DNA from: Fulvivirga ulvae
Lineage (GTDB): Bacteria; Bacteroidota; Bacteroidia; Cytophagales; Cyclobacteriaceae
Direction of reading: 5' to 3'
Length of the DNA: 64,000 bases
Assembly: GCF_021389975.1 (NCBI RefSeq)
Contig: NZ_CP089981.1
Coordinates: 4,551,501 to 4,615,500, forward strand
Numbering within the stretch: the stretch's first letter is position 1; every line of letters starts with the position of its first letter. Of this stretch, positions 34,754-43,932 are shown one piece after another. The notes under the pieces are model-generated. The model ran no database searches and was not told where the DNA came from. It was given only the letters and a program-made list of their open reading frames with translations. A program made the translations under genes and the position numbers.

Positions 34754-37700
34754 CTACTTTTTTATTTTCTTTACAACATCCTCCAGGGCCATGTAGAGGC
34801 ACGGCACAATAAGAAGAATAATAGATGTGGCGAATATGATGCCGAAGCCAAGAGAGATGGCCATCGGTATCAGGTAGTAGGCCTGCCTTGATGTTTCCAT
34901 AATAATAGGGGTGAGCCCCCCGAAGGTAGTCAATGTGGTGAGGATGATGGGCCGGAACCTTCTGATCCCCGCCTCATGGATGGCATCAAAAGCAGATTGC
35001 TCAGAACGGCGCTTATTGGCATAGTCAATCATGATCAGTGAATCGTTCACTACCACCCCCGATAAAGCAATAACACCCATCAAACTAACCAGTGAGAGGT
35101 CGTACCCCAGCAGGATATGGCCTATTACTGCGCCTACAGCCCCAAAAGGTATGGCAATCATCACAATAAGTGGCTGGATATAGCTGTCAAAGGCCAAAGC
35201 CAACAGGGCATATATGATCATCATAGCCAGGGCAAAACCACCCCAAAGCGCCTGTGTTGACTCTCTCATCTCTGCCTGGCTGCCCTGAAAGCTCCAGGTG
35301 ATACCGGGAAAGTCTGCCCTTAGCTGAGGCAGTACTTCCTGCTTAATGGATTCCAGCACACGGGTTACTGCATTTGATGGCTCCACATCCATTCCGACAG
35401 TTACTACGCGCCGTCCATCACGGCGATTGATAGATGTGAAGGCCTCCCGCTGGCTTACTTCTACTACATCCAGCAGGGGTACCTCAGTGCCACCCGGAGC
35501 CCTGATAAGGAAGCTCTCCAGATTGTGAATATCCTTTCTTTGCTCCAAAGGAAGTTTTACCCGGACTTCTATTTCATTAGTGCCGCGCAGCTGGCGCATG
35601 GCCAGAGCCCCGAAGAAAGCATCCCTTACCTGGCGCCCGACCTCTGAAGGGGTGAGTCCCAGATTGCGCCCTTCCGGAAGTAACCTGAAGTCAAACTGGG
35701 TTTTGCCCTTGTTGTAGTTATCATTCACGTCACGCGTAGTTTCAAAGGCTTCAACACGCATGAAGAAGGCCTGGCTTGCTTTTTCCAGTACATCAATATC
35801 TGCATGGCTCAGGTCTACACTGATATCCTGCTGATATCCTCCGGGGCCTCTTTCCGCTTCAAAAGTGATCTGGTCCACACCCTCTATTTCGCCAATTTCG
35901 TCCCGCCAAAGGTTAATTACATCCTGTGCGGTCATGTCTCGCTCATCTGGTGGCTTCATTACTATCTCCACATCGATGAAATTCTGGCCACGGACATTGG
36001 TTTTAATTCCTTCCGCAGCTTTATACAGATTATGCTTTTCAAACATCCGATACGTCGATTCGGTAATTTCATTGGCTACTTTGGCAGCCTGGTCAGGAGT
36101 GGTGCTTACCGGGAGCGTTACACCCGCCTCAATTTCATCGGCCGATACTTCGGGCATCATGATGATACCCATATGATCGCTGTAGCCATATCCCCCCACG
36201 ATAAGAAGCAGTGTAAGTGCCGAGCACAAAGTAATATACCTGTGCTGCAGAGACAGCTCCAGAAACGGCCTGTAGTATTTGTCAACAAACCGGTCAAATT
36301 TTTTAGCAAAAGCCTGCTGCCACTTTTCAATGTACCTGGCTACTTTAAATGATTTTTTTGATCCATGCCCCAGATGGGCGGGAAGAATATATAAGGCTTC
36401 AATCAATGAAACAGCCAGAATAGTAATGACCACAGCAGGTAACGGCCACCAGAACTTGCCTGTGGTGCCGGGTATAAAAAGCAGTGGTACAAAGGCGATA
36501 ATGGTAGTCAGTATGCTGAACAATACGGGTTTTGAGATATCTTTCGTGGCAGTAATGGCAGCATCTAGGTAATCCATACCTTGCTGGCGCAATTCATAAA
36601 TGTTTTCACCTACTACTACGGCATCATCAACCACAATCCCCAGTACAACGAGGAATCCGAACATGGAAATCATGTTGATACTTACCCCTATTACCGGCAG
36701 AAAGGTCAGGCCCCCGATGAATGAAACGGTCATCCCCATCATTACCCAAAAGGCCAGACGGTATTCAAGAAAAAGCGAGAGTATTACCAAAACGATGAGG
36801 ACGGCGAGTATACCGTTTTCAGTCAGGAGAGAAAGCCGTTCTTCGTAATCTTCAGCGCGGTTACTGTCTATGCGGTACCTCACGCCGGGTGGCAGCGAGC
36901 TTTCAAAATCCCTGAGTATGGTTTCCACCGTCTCAGCAATATCCAGAGGAGACTGATCACCAATTCGGTATATCTGTATCTCTACTGACGGCTGGCGGTT
37001 AAATTGAGCATGGAATCCTTCCTCTTCAAAGCCATCCGTTATGGTAGCCAGATCGGCAAGCTTTACAGTAGCGCCGGTAGGAGATGTGACGATATCTATG
37101 GTCCCGAATTCATCCGCCCACTGCTTTCTCTCCTTCATGCGTAAAAGAATTTCACCACTATTGGTTTCTACCGCACCGGCAGGAATGTCTTCACTAGCCT
37201 GCTCTATGATATCGGCCACTTCGCCCAGAGTAAGACTGTACTCTCTGAGTTTATGCCGGGAGATCTCCACATGTGTTACATACCGGGGTACATTTCCAAT
37301 CTCTACCTGTGTGATACCTTCGTTACTGAGTAACCTGTCACGCAACCGTTCTGCCAGCTTTCGCAGCGTCCAGATGTCAACATTCCCATACAGGCCCAGC
37401 TCCATTACGTCGCGTTGCCTGGCTTGCAGCTGTACTTCGGGTTGTTCAATATCTTCAGGGAAGGTCCTGATGCGGTTTACAGCCTGATCAATATCCTGAA
37501 ACGCCTTCATACGTTCAGTGCCGGCTACCAGTTCTATCAACACGGTTCCTGAGCCTTCCTCGGCAGTTGAGGTAATTTCCTTGATGCCCTGTACGCCTCT
37601 CACAGTCTCTTCAATGGGTAGCAAAATCCCTTTTTCCACTTCTGCCGGGGCAGCCCCGGGATATACCACCCGGATTTCCACCATGTCCAGCTGGAATTGA

Positions 37701-37849
37701 GGAAATACCTCTTTTTGAATATTGAACATGGTCCAGATACCACCACCAAGTAGTATGATCATCAGTAAGTTAGCTGCGAGAGGATTACGGGTCATGTAAC
37801 CTATGGCTCCGGAGTGATCCTTTTTATTATGTGAATTAGACACAGCCAT
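34754..37849 (-). CDS. RND-family efflux transporter, inner-membrane pump
   Basis: The 1031-residue protein has the twelve-helix RND architecture with two large periplasmic loops. Residues about 340-480 contain the GxxxDD region (VVLGIVVDDAVVVGENIYE) where the Asp pair carries protons, and the start has NPLAANLLMIILLGGG. The second half repeats the fold, with ALSGVVVNDSLIMIDYAN near 945-965. It belongs to the AcrB/MexF-like multidrug branch rather than the CzcA metal branch, judging by the absence of the metal signature. It overlaps the adaptor gene by one base (TGATG), so translation is coupled. Substrate is not known. Confidence 0.95.
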   Translation of the reverse strand: MAVSNSHNKKDHSGAIGYMTRNPLAANLLMIILLGGGIWTMFNIQKEVFPQFQLDMVEIRVVYPGAAPAEVEKGILLPIEETVRGVQGIKEITSTAEEGSGTVLIELVAGTERMKAFQDIDQAVNRIRTFPEDIEQPEVQLQARQRDVMELGLYGNVDIWTLRKLAERLRDRLLSNEGITQVEIGNVPRYVTHVEISRHKLREYSLTLGEVADIIEQASEDIPAGAVETNSGEILLRMKERKQWADEFGTIDIVTSPTGATVKLADLATITDGFEEEGFHAQFNRQPSVEIQIYRIGDQSPLDIAETVETILRDFESSLPPGVRYRIDSNRAEDYEERLSLLTENGILAVLIVLVILSLFLEYRLAFWVMMGMTVSFIGGLTFLPVIGVSINMISMFGFLVVLGIVVDDAVVVGENIYELRQQGMDYLDAAITATKDISKPVLFSILTTIIAFVPLLFIPGTTGKFWWPLPAVVITILAVSLIEALYILPAHLGHGSKKSFKVARYIEKWQQAFAKKFDRFVDKYYRPFLELSLQHRYITLCSALTLLLIVGGYGYSDHMGIIMMPEVSADEIEAGVTLPVSTTPDQAAKVANEITESTYRMFEKHNLYKAAEGIKTNVRGQNFIDVEIVMKPPDERDMTAQDVINLWRDEIGEIEGVDQITFEAERGPGGYQQDISVDLSHADIDVLEKASQAFFMRVEAFETTRDVNDNYNKGKTQFDFRLLPEGRNLGLTPSEVGRQVRDAFFGALAMRQLRGTNEIEVRVKLPLEQRKDIHNLESFLIRAPGGTEVPLLDVVEVSQREAFTSINRRDGRRVVTVGMDVEPSNAVTRVLESIKQEVLPQLRADFPGITWSFQGSQAEMRESTQALWGGFALAMMIIYALLALAFDSYIQPLIVMIAIPFGAVGAVIGHILLGYDLSLVSLMGVIALSGVVVNDSLIMIDYANKRRSEQSAFDAIHEAGIRRFRPIILTTLTTFGGLTPIIMETSRQAYYLIPMAISLGFGIIFATSIILLIVPCLYMALEDVVKKIKK

Positions 37850-39063
37850 CAGTGCATGGTATCAGTTACTGTATCGGATAACGACGCCTGTTCCGTACTA
37901 TCAGGTTTGCTGATGCGAAGCGGAGCCCCTTCAGCGACTGTTGTCAGGTTGGTGGTTACAATGCTGTCATCTTTAGAAAGGCCCTCTTTTATATAGGCAT
38001 ATTTGGCGTCGTGGAGCAATATGCTGACATTTTGGATTCGTAGTTTGCCATTGTTCATGACCCATACCGTTTCATTGTTGCGAACATAATCGCGTTCCAG
38101 GCGGATCACATTCTCAATTTTATTGGCCTCGATACGGGTCTCCATAAATGACCCGATCATGAGCCTGGGAAGAGTTGAGGAATCTGCTCGGTGCGCCAAA
38201 GGATCCGGAACAGCTACCAAGACGCGGGCAAGCCTGGTCTGGTTATCCAGAGCTCCCACCATTTTGTATAGATAACCGGTGCGGTACTCACCCTCAGGCC
38301 AGGCCGAGCGGTCATGTACCCTTACCAGCGACCCTTTGGAAAGCCGGGTTTTGGGGAATGACAACCAGCGAAGCTGGGAAACGGGTACAGTCACTACAAT
38401 CCAATACGTGTTCATGCCCACAAGCCGGCCCAGGTTATTTCCGGGAGCCACCTGTGAGCCTACGTTCACATTTCTTTCGAGTATATGAGCATCAAAAGGA
38501 GCTCGTATAGTCGCGCGTCCGAGGTTTAACTTTGCCTGGTCTACGGTAGCTTGAGCTGCCCTGACGCGTGCTTTTATGGCATTTAACTGGGGTTCTCGCA
38601 GTACCAGAGCCTCATCTTCATTGGATAAAGTGTCACCTACAAGCTGGTAATCCATTCTTGCAATATCCTGTCGTCCCATTTCAATATCAAGGTCGGCCCG
38701 GGCCTGGCTGAGCTCACTTTGTCTTAGCTGTAGCGTATTTCGATAATCTGCCGGGTCTATTTGCAGAAGTACTTCTCCTTTACTTACGAATCCTCCTGGA
38801 ACGAAATTTTCCGAGAGCCTTGTTACCTGTCCGCTTACCCGGGGGCTTAGCATAATATCTTTAGCAGGCTGCACGGTACCAGTAGTTACAATCGTCGGAC
38901 GGAAATCTCCATATTCTGCTTGTGTTACCTCTACAAGCATAGCCGTATCCTTCGTAGCTCCTGACCGGATGGCCTTGGGTTCGGTAAAGAAAATAATAGC
39001 AGTAACAATTGCTCCTGCAAGCAATATTCCCAGACATATGATCAGTGTCTTTTTTTTATTCAT
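37849..39063 (-). CDS. RND efflux periplasmic adaptor (membrane fusion protein)
   Basis: I place the start at 39063 (MNKKKTLIIC), since the upstream in-frame residues come before an ordinary membrane anchor. The protein has about 404 residues: an N-terminal helix at about 6-24, a lipoyl-like half with VTTGTVQPAKDIMLSPRVSGQVTRL, an alpha hairpin (about 105-165) and the second lipoyl half RATIRAPFDAHILERNVNVGSQV. A beta-barrel and membrane-proximal domain complete the MFP fold. It links the inner-membrane pump with the outer-membrane channel. It overlaps the outer-membrane gene upstream and the pump gene downstream. Confidence 0.93.
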   Translation of the reverse strand: MNKKKTLIICLGILLAGAIVTAIIFFTEPKAIRSGATKDTAMLVEVTQAEYGDFRPTIVTTGTVQPAKDIMLSPRVSGQVTRLSENFVPGGFVSKGEVLLQIDPADYRNTLQLRQSELSQARADLDIEMGRQDIARMDYQLVGDTLSNEDEALVLREPQLNAIKARVRAAQATVDQAKLNLGRATIRAPFDAHILERNVNVGSQVAPGNNLGRLVGMNTYWIVVTVPVSQLRWLSFPKTRLSKGSLVRVHDRSAWPEGEYRTGYLYKMVGALDNQTRLARVLVAVPDPLAHRADSSTLPRLMIGSFMETRIEANKIENVIRLERDYVRNNETVWVMNNGKLRIQNVSILLHDAKYAYIKEGLSKDDSIVTTNLTTVAEGAPLRISKPDSTEQASLSDTVTDTMH

Positions 39064-40444
39064 CTTCGGTTTCCCTTTCCGTATCAAAGCCTCCTGCCAG
39101 GGATCTGTAGAGGTTTATTCTGAATTCCAGCAATGAATACCTTGCAGCTATGAGCTCCCTGCGCAATTGCTGCTCCTGCCCCAGTGCCGTGAGCACATCC
39201 AGGTAATTGCTGAGACCATTAAAATATTCTGTTTGTAACTGCTCATATGTTTTTCTGGCCAGGTCATGCTGCTCTTTTAGAACCTCAATCCTCTCATTTT
39301 GTTTTATCTCCTGTATCAGGGCATCTTCTACTTCTCGAAAAGCAATGAGCACAGTCTGGCCGTATTCATAAAGTCTTTGGTTCTTTACTGCTTCAGAGCG
39401 ATCAACCTCAGCGCTAAGCCTGCCTCCGTAGAAAAGCGGGGCTACCAGATTGCCGGCTAATGATCTGGCCCAGTTCTGAAAAAGGTCATCTGCATTATTT
39501 GCTCTCATAGAGGCAGTGGCAGTGAGCGACAGCCGCGGGTATTGGTTGCTGATGGCAGCTGCCAGGTCTTTATCTGCCGCTTTTAATAGATTGTACGCCT
39601 GCTGCACATCAGGGCGCCTGCGTATCTGCTCCATTGGGATACCTGTTTGGGGCAGAGGAGGAGGTTCGGGCAGCTCATAAGACAAAACATTGAAATCAGT
39701 CTGCGGCTGCCTGCCAAGCAACACCGCAAGCTGATGTTTCAAAATCTCAAATCGTGATTCGGCCACAATCTTTTGTTCCCGGGTTGCTTCCAGGAGCTGT
39801 TGCTGACGAAGTATATCCACGCCACGGATAAGCCCGCTGCCGAACCTTGCCCTGATCAGTTTGACAATTTTTTCATTGGTGTCTACCTGTTCATTAACCA
39901 GTTGTAGTTGATTTTGGGCCGCTATAATCTGATACCACGTAAGTACAATTTCTGCCGAAAGCGTAATAGCAGCGCTTTGATAGTCAGCGTATGAAGCTTT
40001 TTCACGGAAGCGTTCGGCTTCTACCTGCGACCTGATCCGGCCCCAGAGGTCTACTTCATAGGCAGCATTCAGTCCGAAACGAATATTTTCACCTCCAACG
40101 AAATCTGGCTGAGGGCGGTTTATGGCACTTTGTACTGTAGCTTCTATGTCCGGGAGGAGGTTGGAGGTCTCTCTGTTTACCACGGCTCTGGCTGCCAGCA
40201 GTTGGTGCCATACACTTTCTAACTCAAAGTTAGAGGTCAGGGCGCTGTCCACCAGTGTATTGAGGTCAGGGTTTTCAAAAGAGGTCCACCATTTCTCCGG
40301 CATATGCTGATCGCCCGAATATGAAAATTCCTGAAGGGAATCTATTGGTAGGGAAGTCCCCGAGATTTTAGGAGAGCACCCAGCCACTGATGCAATTAAG
40401 GCAAAAACAGGAAGTATAAGCGTTATGTATGAGATAAATTGCAT
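39056..40444 (-). CDS. Outer-membrane efflux channel lipoprotein (TolC/NodT family)
   Basis: The 462-residue protein has a lipoprotein signal with lipobox VAGC near residues 20-23 and two repeats of the outer-membrane efflux protein domain (about 60-250 and 270-450), long helices rich in Q, A, L and E. The RRPDVQQAYNLLKAADKDLA segment and YGGRLSAEVDRSEA are typical. It is the first gene of the three-gene RND operon and is divergent from a small orphan across a 363 bp region. Overlap with the adaptor gene shows the operon is tightly coupled. Confidence 0.94.
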   Translation of the reverse strand: MQFISYITLILPVFALIASVAGCSPKISGTSLPIDSLQEFSYSGDQHMPEKWWTSFENPDLNTLVDSALTSNFELESVWHQLLAARAVVNRETSNLLPDIEATVQSAINRPQPDFVGGENIRFGLNAAYEVDLWGRIRSQVEAERFREKASYADYQSAAITLSAEIVLTWYQIIAAQNQLQLVNEQVDTNEKIVKLIRARFGSGLIRGVDILRQQQLLEATREQKIVAESRFEILKHQLAVLLGRQPQTDFNVLSYELPEPPPLPQTGIPMEQIRRRPDVQQAYNLLKAADKDLAAAISNQYPRLSLTATASMRANNADDLFQNWARSLAGNLVAPLFYGGRLSAEVDRSEAVKNQRLYEYGQTVLIAFREVEDALIQEIKQNERIEVLKEQHDLARKTYEQLQTEYFNGLSNYLDVLTALGQEQQLRRELIAARYSLLEFRINLYRSLAGGFDTERETEDE

Positions 40445-40807
40445 GATGCCGGATGTAAAATGGGTGTAGTTCCGGCTTACAGCGGGAACGTCCCCGTTTG
40501 AATAAGTATGATCATTTGTATGGTTAGCTTTAGAAGTTAGTATATCGGTTAATTTATATCATGCAAGTAGTACAGGCCATTGACGCCAGCCTGATCAATT
40601 ATAACAGCCATATTATTAGTAACAAGGAAAAGTAAAAACCTTCCTGCAGGATAAGCCTGAAATCCAAAATGATAGATGTTTTTATAAGGCATTAGCTGTA
40701 AAAAATAGATTAAACATGTTCAAACTTGAACAATAAATTATTATATTGATAGGGTTGTATCATTTCCTTAAAACAATATTTTTTACCGTAAAAAGCCACA
40801 ACCACCT
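40445..40807. other. Divergent intergenic region of the RND operon
   Basis: About 360 bp between the efflux operon and a divergent small gene. I see no TAnnTTTG box with good placement and no operator matching the six CRP/FNR-type sites. No ORF of note. Confidence 0.4.
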
Positions 40808-41215
40808 ATGAGTAAAAAAGATGAGATCATGCGCGTCGTCCGGGAATATGAGCAGGGCAAGAAAGGGACCAATGAAACTATAAAAAAGATCTTTGAGATA
40901 TCCGGTCATGAAGTGGACCGGGATTACCTGGATAACTACTGGCGAAGTGAGGATTTGGAGAGTTTTGCCGGATTTCTTGCTATCGAAGAGATTTCAGACT
41001 GGGACCAAATTGATGACAGCAGGGCTTTGAGCCTAATCAGGGAAATGCTGAATGATCTAAACAATGATCCTGTTATTTATCGCAATTCCGAGGCGCTTGA
41101 GAGGAGGTTTAATAAACCTGAAGGGAAAATTACCAAACTTATTTTTGAGCAAAACATCACTGACCCGGAGGCTCTGCTGGTGGAGTTGAAAAAAAATACA
41201 ACGATCCTTACCTGA
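40808..41215 (+). CDS. Small uncharacterised soluble protein
   Basis: A 135-residue acidic helical protein that I do not recognise. It opens with SKKDEIMRVVREYEQGKK and contains a DWDQIDDSRALSLIREML helix; the C-terminal part has a further helix. No signal peptide or membrane segment. Its stop lies 12 bp from the converging YceI gene, with no evident terminator between. It may be specific to related Bacteroidota. Confidence 0.5.
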   Translation: MSKKDEIMRVVREYEQGKKGTNETIKKIFEISGHEVDRDYLDNYWRSEDLESFAGFLAIEEISDWDQIDDSRALSLIREMLNDLNNDPVIYRNSEALERRFNKPEGKITKLIFEQNITDPEALLVELKKNTTILT

Positions 41216-41227
41216 CGCTGAGGCTAT

Positions 41228-41803
41228 TTAGTTTGATAAGCAGGGGCTTTGGTGAGGAGAATGGTCGAGAACAAGCGATACTGATATGTTCATTTTATCA
41301 CTTGTAGTCACCAGGCCACCCAGCTTTTTAGGAGGCTCCAGCTTAAATTCTGAAGCATAAAAAACAAAATCTGCAGTGAGCACCTGCCTGCCATTTGCAA
41401 AGCTTTGACAGAACTCTACATCATCAAGTGTTTTATACTTACCCACTAACAATAGCTTAATACAGCCGGTTAACAAACCTTTGTCCTTTTCTTCAAGGCT
41501 CTGTACCTGAACCGTTACTTTCGGATATTCATCGGCCTTAAGGGTAGACCGGAAGTCTCTGTTTAAAAGAAAATTACCACACCTGAACGCTTCTACCGGG
41601 ATGGTGAAGCTGTATGGAGAAAAAGGAAGGTTGTCAAAATATAAAGTGTCATTTACTCCTGATATTTCGTAATCGCAACTGAAACCTCCCAGAGAAGTAT
41701 CACCATTGATAGTGATACTTCTTTTCTGAATAACTAAACATGATTCGGTTCCTACAGGTCCTGTCAGAGATACCAGGAGTAAAATGACACTTAAGATATT
41801 CAT
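41228..41803 (-). CDS. YceI-like periplasmic protein (third gene of YceI-porin operon)
   Basis: The 191-residue protein has a short signal peptide (about 1-20) and a beta-barrel fold with the YceI pattern: ITINGDTSLGGFSCDYE, the central L.ADEYPKVTVQVQSLE strand, FYASEFKLEPPKKLGGLV (the usual F.L.PP...GLV end) and a terminal strand. YceI proteins bind isoprenoid chains such as quinones or polyprenyl lipids. It is more diverged than the YceI at 43084-43665 and follows a porin-like gene by nine bases. The role is inferred from the family. Confidence 0.72.
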   Translation of the reverse strand: MNILSVILLLVSLTGPVGTESCLVIQKRSITINGDTSLGGFSCDYEISGVNDTLYFDNLPFSPYSFTIPVEAFRCGNFLLNRDFRSTLKADEYPKVTVQVQSLEEKDKGLLTGCIKLLLVGKYKTLDDVEFCQSFANGRQVLTADFVFYASEFKLEPPKKLGGLVTTSDKMNISVSLVLDHSPHQSPCLSN

Positions 41804-41812
41804 GGTCTTAGC

Positions 41813-43081
41813 TTAGAAACTTATGGCTGCTTCGATCATTACACCATTGAATTCACCACCCTGGTATTTGGAGCCATTCCAGCCGTCACCTTCATACTTT
41901 TGAGATACGTATTCAAACTTGGTTACAATGTTTTTGGTAAGGAACCAGCCACCGCCAATGTTTAAACGATTTATCTCCATAGTTGGTGTCCCATCTGCCA
42001 TTTCGCCGGATACCGTATTGTACCGGCCTCCTACGTAAAGCTGATCCTGTCCGCCAAACCTGTAAATCACTTCACCTGCTACCTGTGTAAATGAGCCACT
42101 TCCCTGGTCGTCGCTGTTGCTGGCAACTTCATAAATGCCAAAGAACTCAAGACCTTTAAACTTTACGAAGGGGTTGATTTGAACGGCAGTTATTTCACTA
42201 AATCTTGGGTTAAACCTTCCTTCAAAGTCGTTTCCGTCTCCATCGATAGTGGTCATAATATTGTAATACCTGCTACCACCTCGGTCACCACCATACAAGT
42301 AACCTCCCGTAGACCTGCCTTTATTGATGTACCAGGAGCCTGTCAGGCGTAGTCTAAGGTCATCAGATATATGATCATCGTAACCCAGTTTTCCAAAGAA
42401 AGATGCTTTATTATCAGAATTGTCGTTTACAACAGTGCTTTGATTAAGTTTACCATTAGTTAAACCAACTACTCCAATGAAGCCGTTTTTCTGTATTGTA
42501 ACTTCACCAAAAACCTCAGTTGAGAATGCATCCATAATATAATTACCTACAAAAGGGTTATAAATCGCTCTAGCGTTATCTGTTCTTCTGAAGTGTGCAT
42601 CACCGTAGTTGAATTCATCGAGACCAACTTTTATGGTTGCTATTTCCATTAAACCTTCAAGAAATCCGGGCTTAATGAAATCAAGCTTGTCCATTTGCAG
42701 ATAACCACCTTTTACCCATGACTCCTCATGGTGCCTTGCAGATAAATAAGTTCTTAAGTGCATTCTTACCCCATCATACAGCTGTACATCCAGATCCAGG
42801 TTAGCTGTAGGTAAATTAAAATTGCCACCAAGCTCCACCAATGTATCCGCCATACTGGTATTGTCCTGATCAACACCCTGAAACTGAATAGCGAAGTCAC
42901 CACCGATTCTCACTTTAGTGCCTGTAAATTCCACCGTATCCTCTTTTGAAGATTCAAAAATGTTGAGCCCGTCCTGACCTGCCAGTCTGAAGAATTGCAG
43001 GTTTCTGCCTTGCTGAGCATTGGCTATAAAGCTCATGCCAATGAAGACAATTGCTAAAAGGTATTTGATTGATTTTTTCAT
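41813..43081 (-). CDS. Outer-membrane porin-like barrel
   Basis: The 422-residue protein has a signal peptide (1-22) and a long run of amphipathic beta strands with many Gly and aromatic residues, ending in GVMIEAAISF with the usual terminal Phe. Fragments such as VRIGGDFAIQFQGVDQ, LDVQLYDGVRMHLRTYLSARHH and NIGGGWFLTKNIVTKFEYV fit OprP/alginate-porin-like barrels of Bacteroidota. It lies between two YceI-like genes, separated by nine and two bases, so the three form an operon. Confidence 0.82.
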   Translation of the reverse strand: MKKSIKYLLAIVFIGMSFIANAQQGRNLQFFRLAGQDGLNIFESSKEDTVEFTGTKVRIGGDFAIQFQGVDQDNTSMADTLVELGGNFNLPTANLDLDVQLYDGVRMHLRTYLSARHHEESWVKGGYLQMDKLDFIKPGFLEGLMEIATIKVGLDEFNYGDAHFRRTDNARAIYNPFVGNYIMDAFSTEVFGEVTIQKNGFIGVVGLTNGKLNQSTVVNDNSDNKASFFGKLGYDDHISDDLRLRLTGSWYINKGRSTGGYLYGGDRGGSRYYNIMTTIDGDGNDFEGRFNPRFSEITAVQINPFVKFKGLEFFGIYEVASNSDDQGSGSFTQVAGEVIYRFGGQDQLYVGGRYNTVSGEMADGTPTMEINRLNIGGGWFLTKNIVTKFEYVSQKYEGDGWNGSKYQGGEFNGVMIEAAISF

Positions 43082-43083
43082 GA

Positions 43084-43665
43084 TTATTTAGTTTTGAATA
43101 TAAGGTTAAAGCTTATAGTGATCTCATTTCCTGTTTTGACAGTGCCCAAAAGCGCTGTAGGAGGATCAATGTTAAAGTCTGTTAATTTCAGGTCTTTGTT
43201 GCCGACGAGTTTTACAGTGGATGCCGTAGTGTAGGCCTTGGCTTCAACGTTGACTGTTCTGGATTCTCCGGCAATGGTAAATGTGCCCGAGGCATCAACC
43301 AGGTAATAGTCACTTTTTTTGGCAATGCTTTTTATTTGTTTCAGGTTAAAAGTTATTTCTGGATGTTTTTTTGTTTTTAATGCCTTGTAAGCATTGTCGT
43401 CCATGCCTGACTTGCCACTTTTCAGCGTCTCCGCTTTCATGGATACAGTTAGGCTGGAAATATCCTTAAGCGTGCTGTTGTCTACCTCCATGATGGCAGT
43501 TCCTTCAGCGGTTTCCGTTGGCATTGTCCAGTCATGTAAAGTTGATGTTCCTGCTACTTCAAGTTTTTCAACAGTAGACAACTTATAGGTTGCCTGGCCT
43601 TTTACCCCTATACTTATAATCAGCGACGGGATTATGATGTACAGATATTTATTGAGAAATTTCAT
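43084..43665 (-). CDS. YceI-family isoprenoid-binding protein (first gene of operon)
   Basis: The 193-residue protein has a signal peptide (about 1-23) and a classic YceI domain: STLHDWTMPTETAEGTAIME, SLTVSMKAETLKSGKSGMD, LKTKKHPEITFNLKQI, ASGTFTIAGESRTVNVEAKAY and a final strand LTDFNIDPPTALLGTVKTGNEITISF. This is a lipocalin-like barrel that holds isoprenoid lipids in its relatives. It is the promoter-proximal gene of the YceI-porin-YceI operon and has a CRP/FNR-type operator at the class II spacing. Confidence 0.93.
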   Translation of the reverse strand: MKFLNKYLYIIIPSLIISIGVKGQATYKLSTVEKLEVAGTSTLHDWTMPTETAEGTAIMEVDNSTLKDISSLTVSMKAETLKSGKSGMDDNAYKALKTKKHPEITFNLKQIKSIAKKSDYYLVDASGTFTIAGESRTVNVEAKAYTTASTVKLVGNKDLKLTDFNIDPPTALLGTVKTGNEITISFNLIFKTK

Positions 43666-43700
43666 AACAGTACCTTTTTGATTCGTTTTAAATTCTGAAA

Positions 43701-43744
43701 CAAAGCTATAGCTCGCTGCCTTCGTAAAACATGATGTATCTCAG
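43701..43744 (-). promoter_or_regulatory. YceI-porin operon promoter with CRP/FNR-type operator (class II spacing)
   Basis: ATGATGTATCTCAG (43731-43744) holds TGA-N6-TCA. On the minus strand TAGCTTTG (43708 down to 43701) is an exact TAnnTTTG box with the operator centre 36.5 bp from its last G, the fourth case of this distance. The box is the same eight bases as at the acetyl-CoA hydrolase promoter. Confidence 0.72.
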
Positions 43745-43932
43745 TATAAAAGCTGTTTGTAGTCAGCTTGTTGGGGACGACTGTTAATCTATGGAGGGTT
43801 TGAAATTGTCTTTTTTGAATTTTACGAATAACTATTTAAATTAATTTAGTGGGCTATGTTAAAAAGGTAAGCTTTTGTGCATGATTTATGAGTTTAAACA
43901 TGCTTCTTTGCCCTTTTAACTAAAATGAAAAA

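Noticed and set aside
35804..36352. 182-codon plus-strand frame inside the RND pump gene
   Set aside because: It lies wholly opposite a well-supported coding gene and has no recognisable features.
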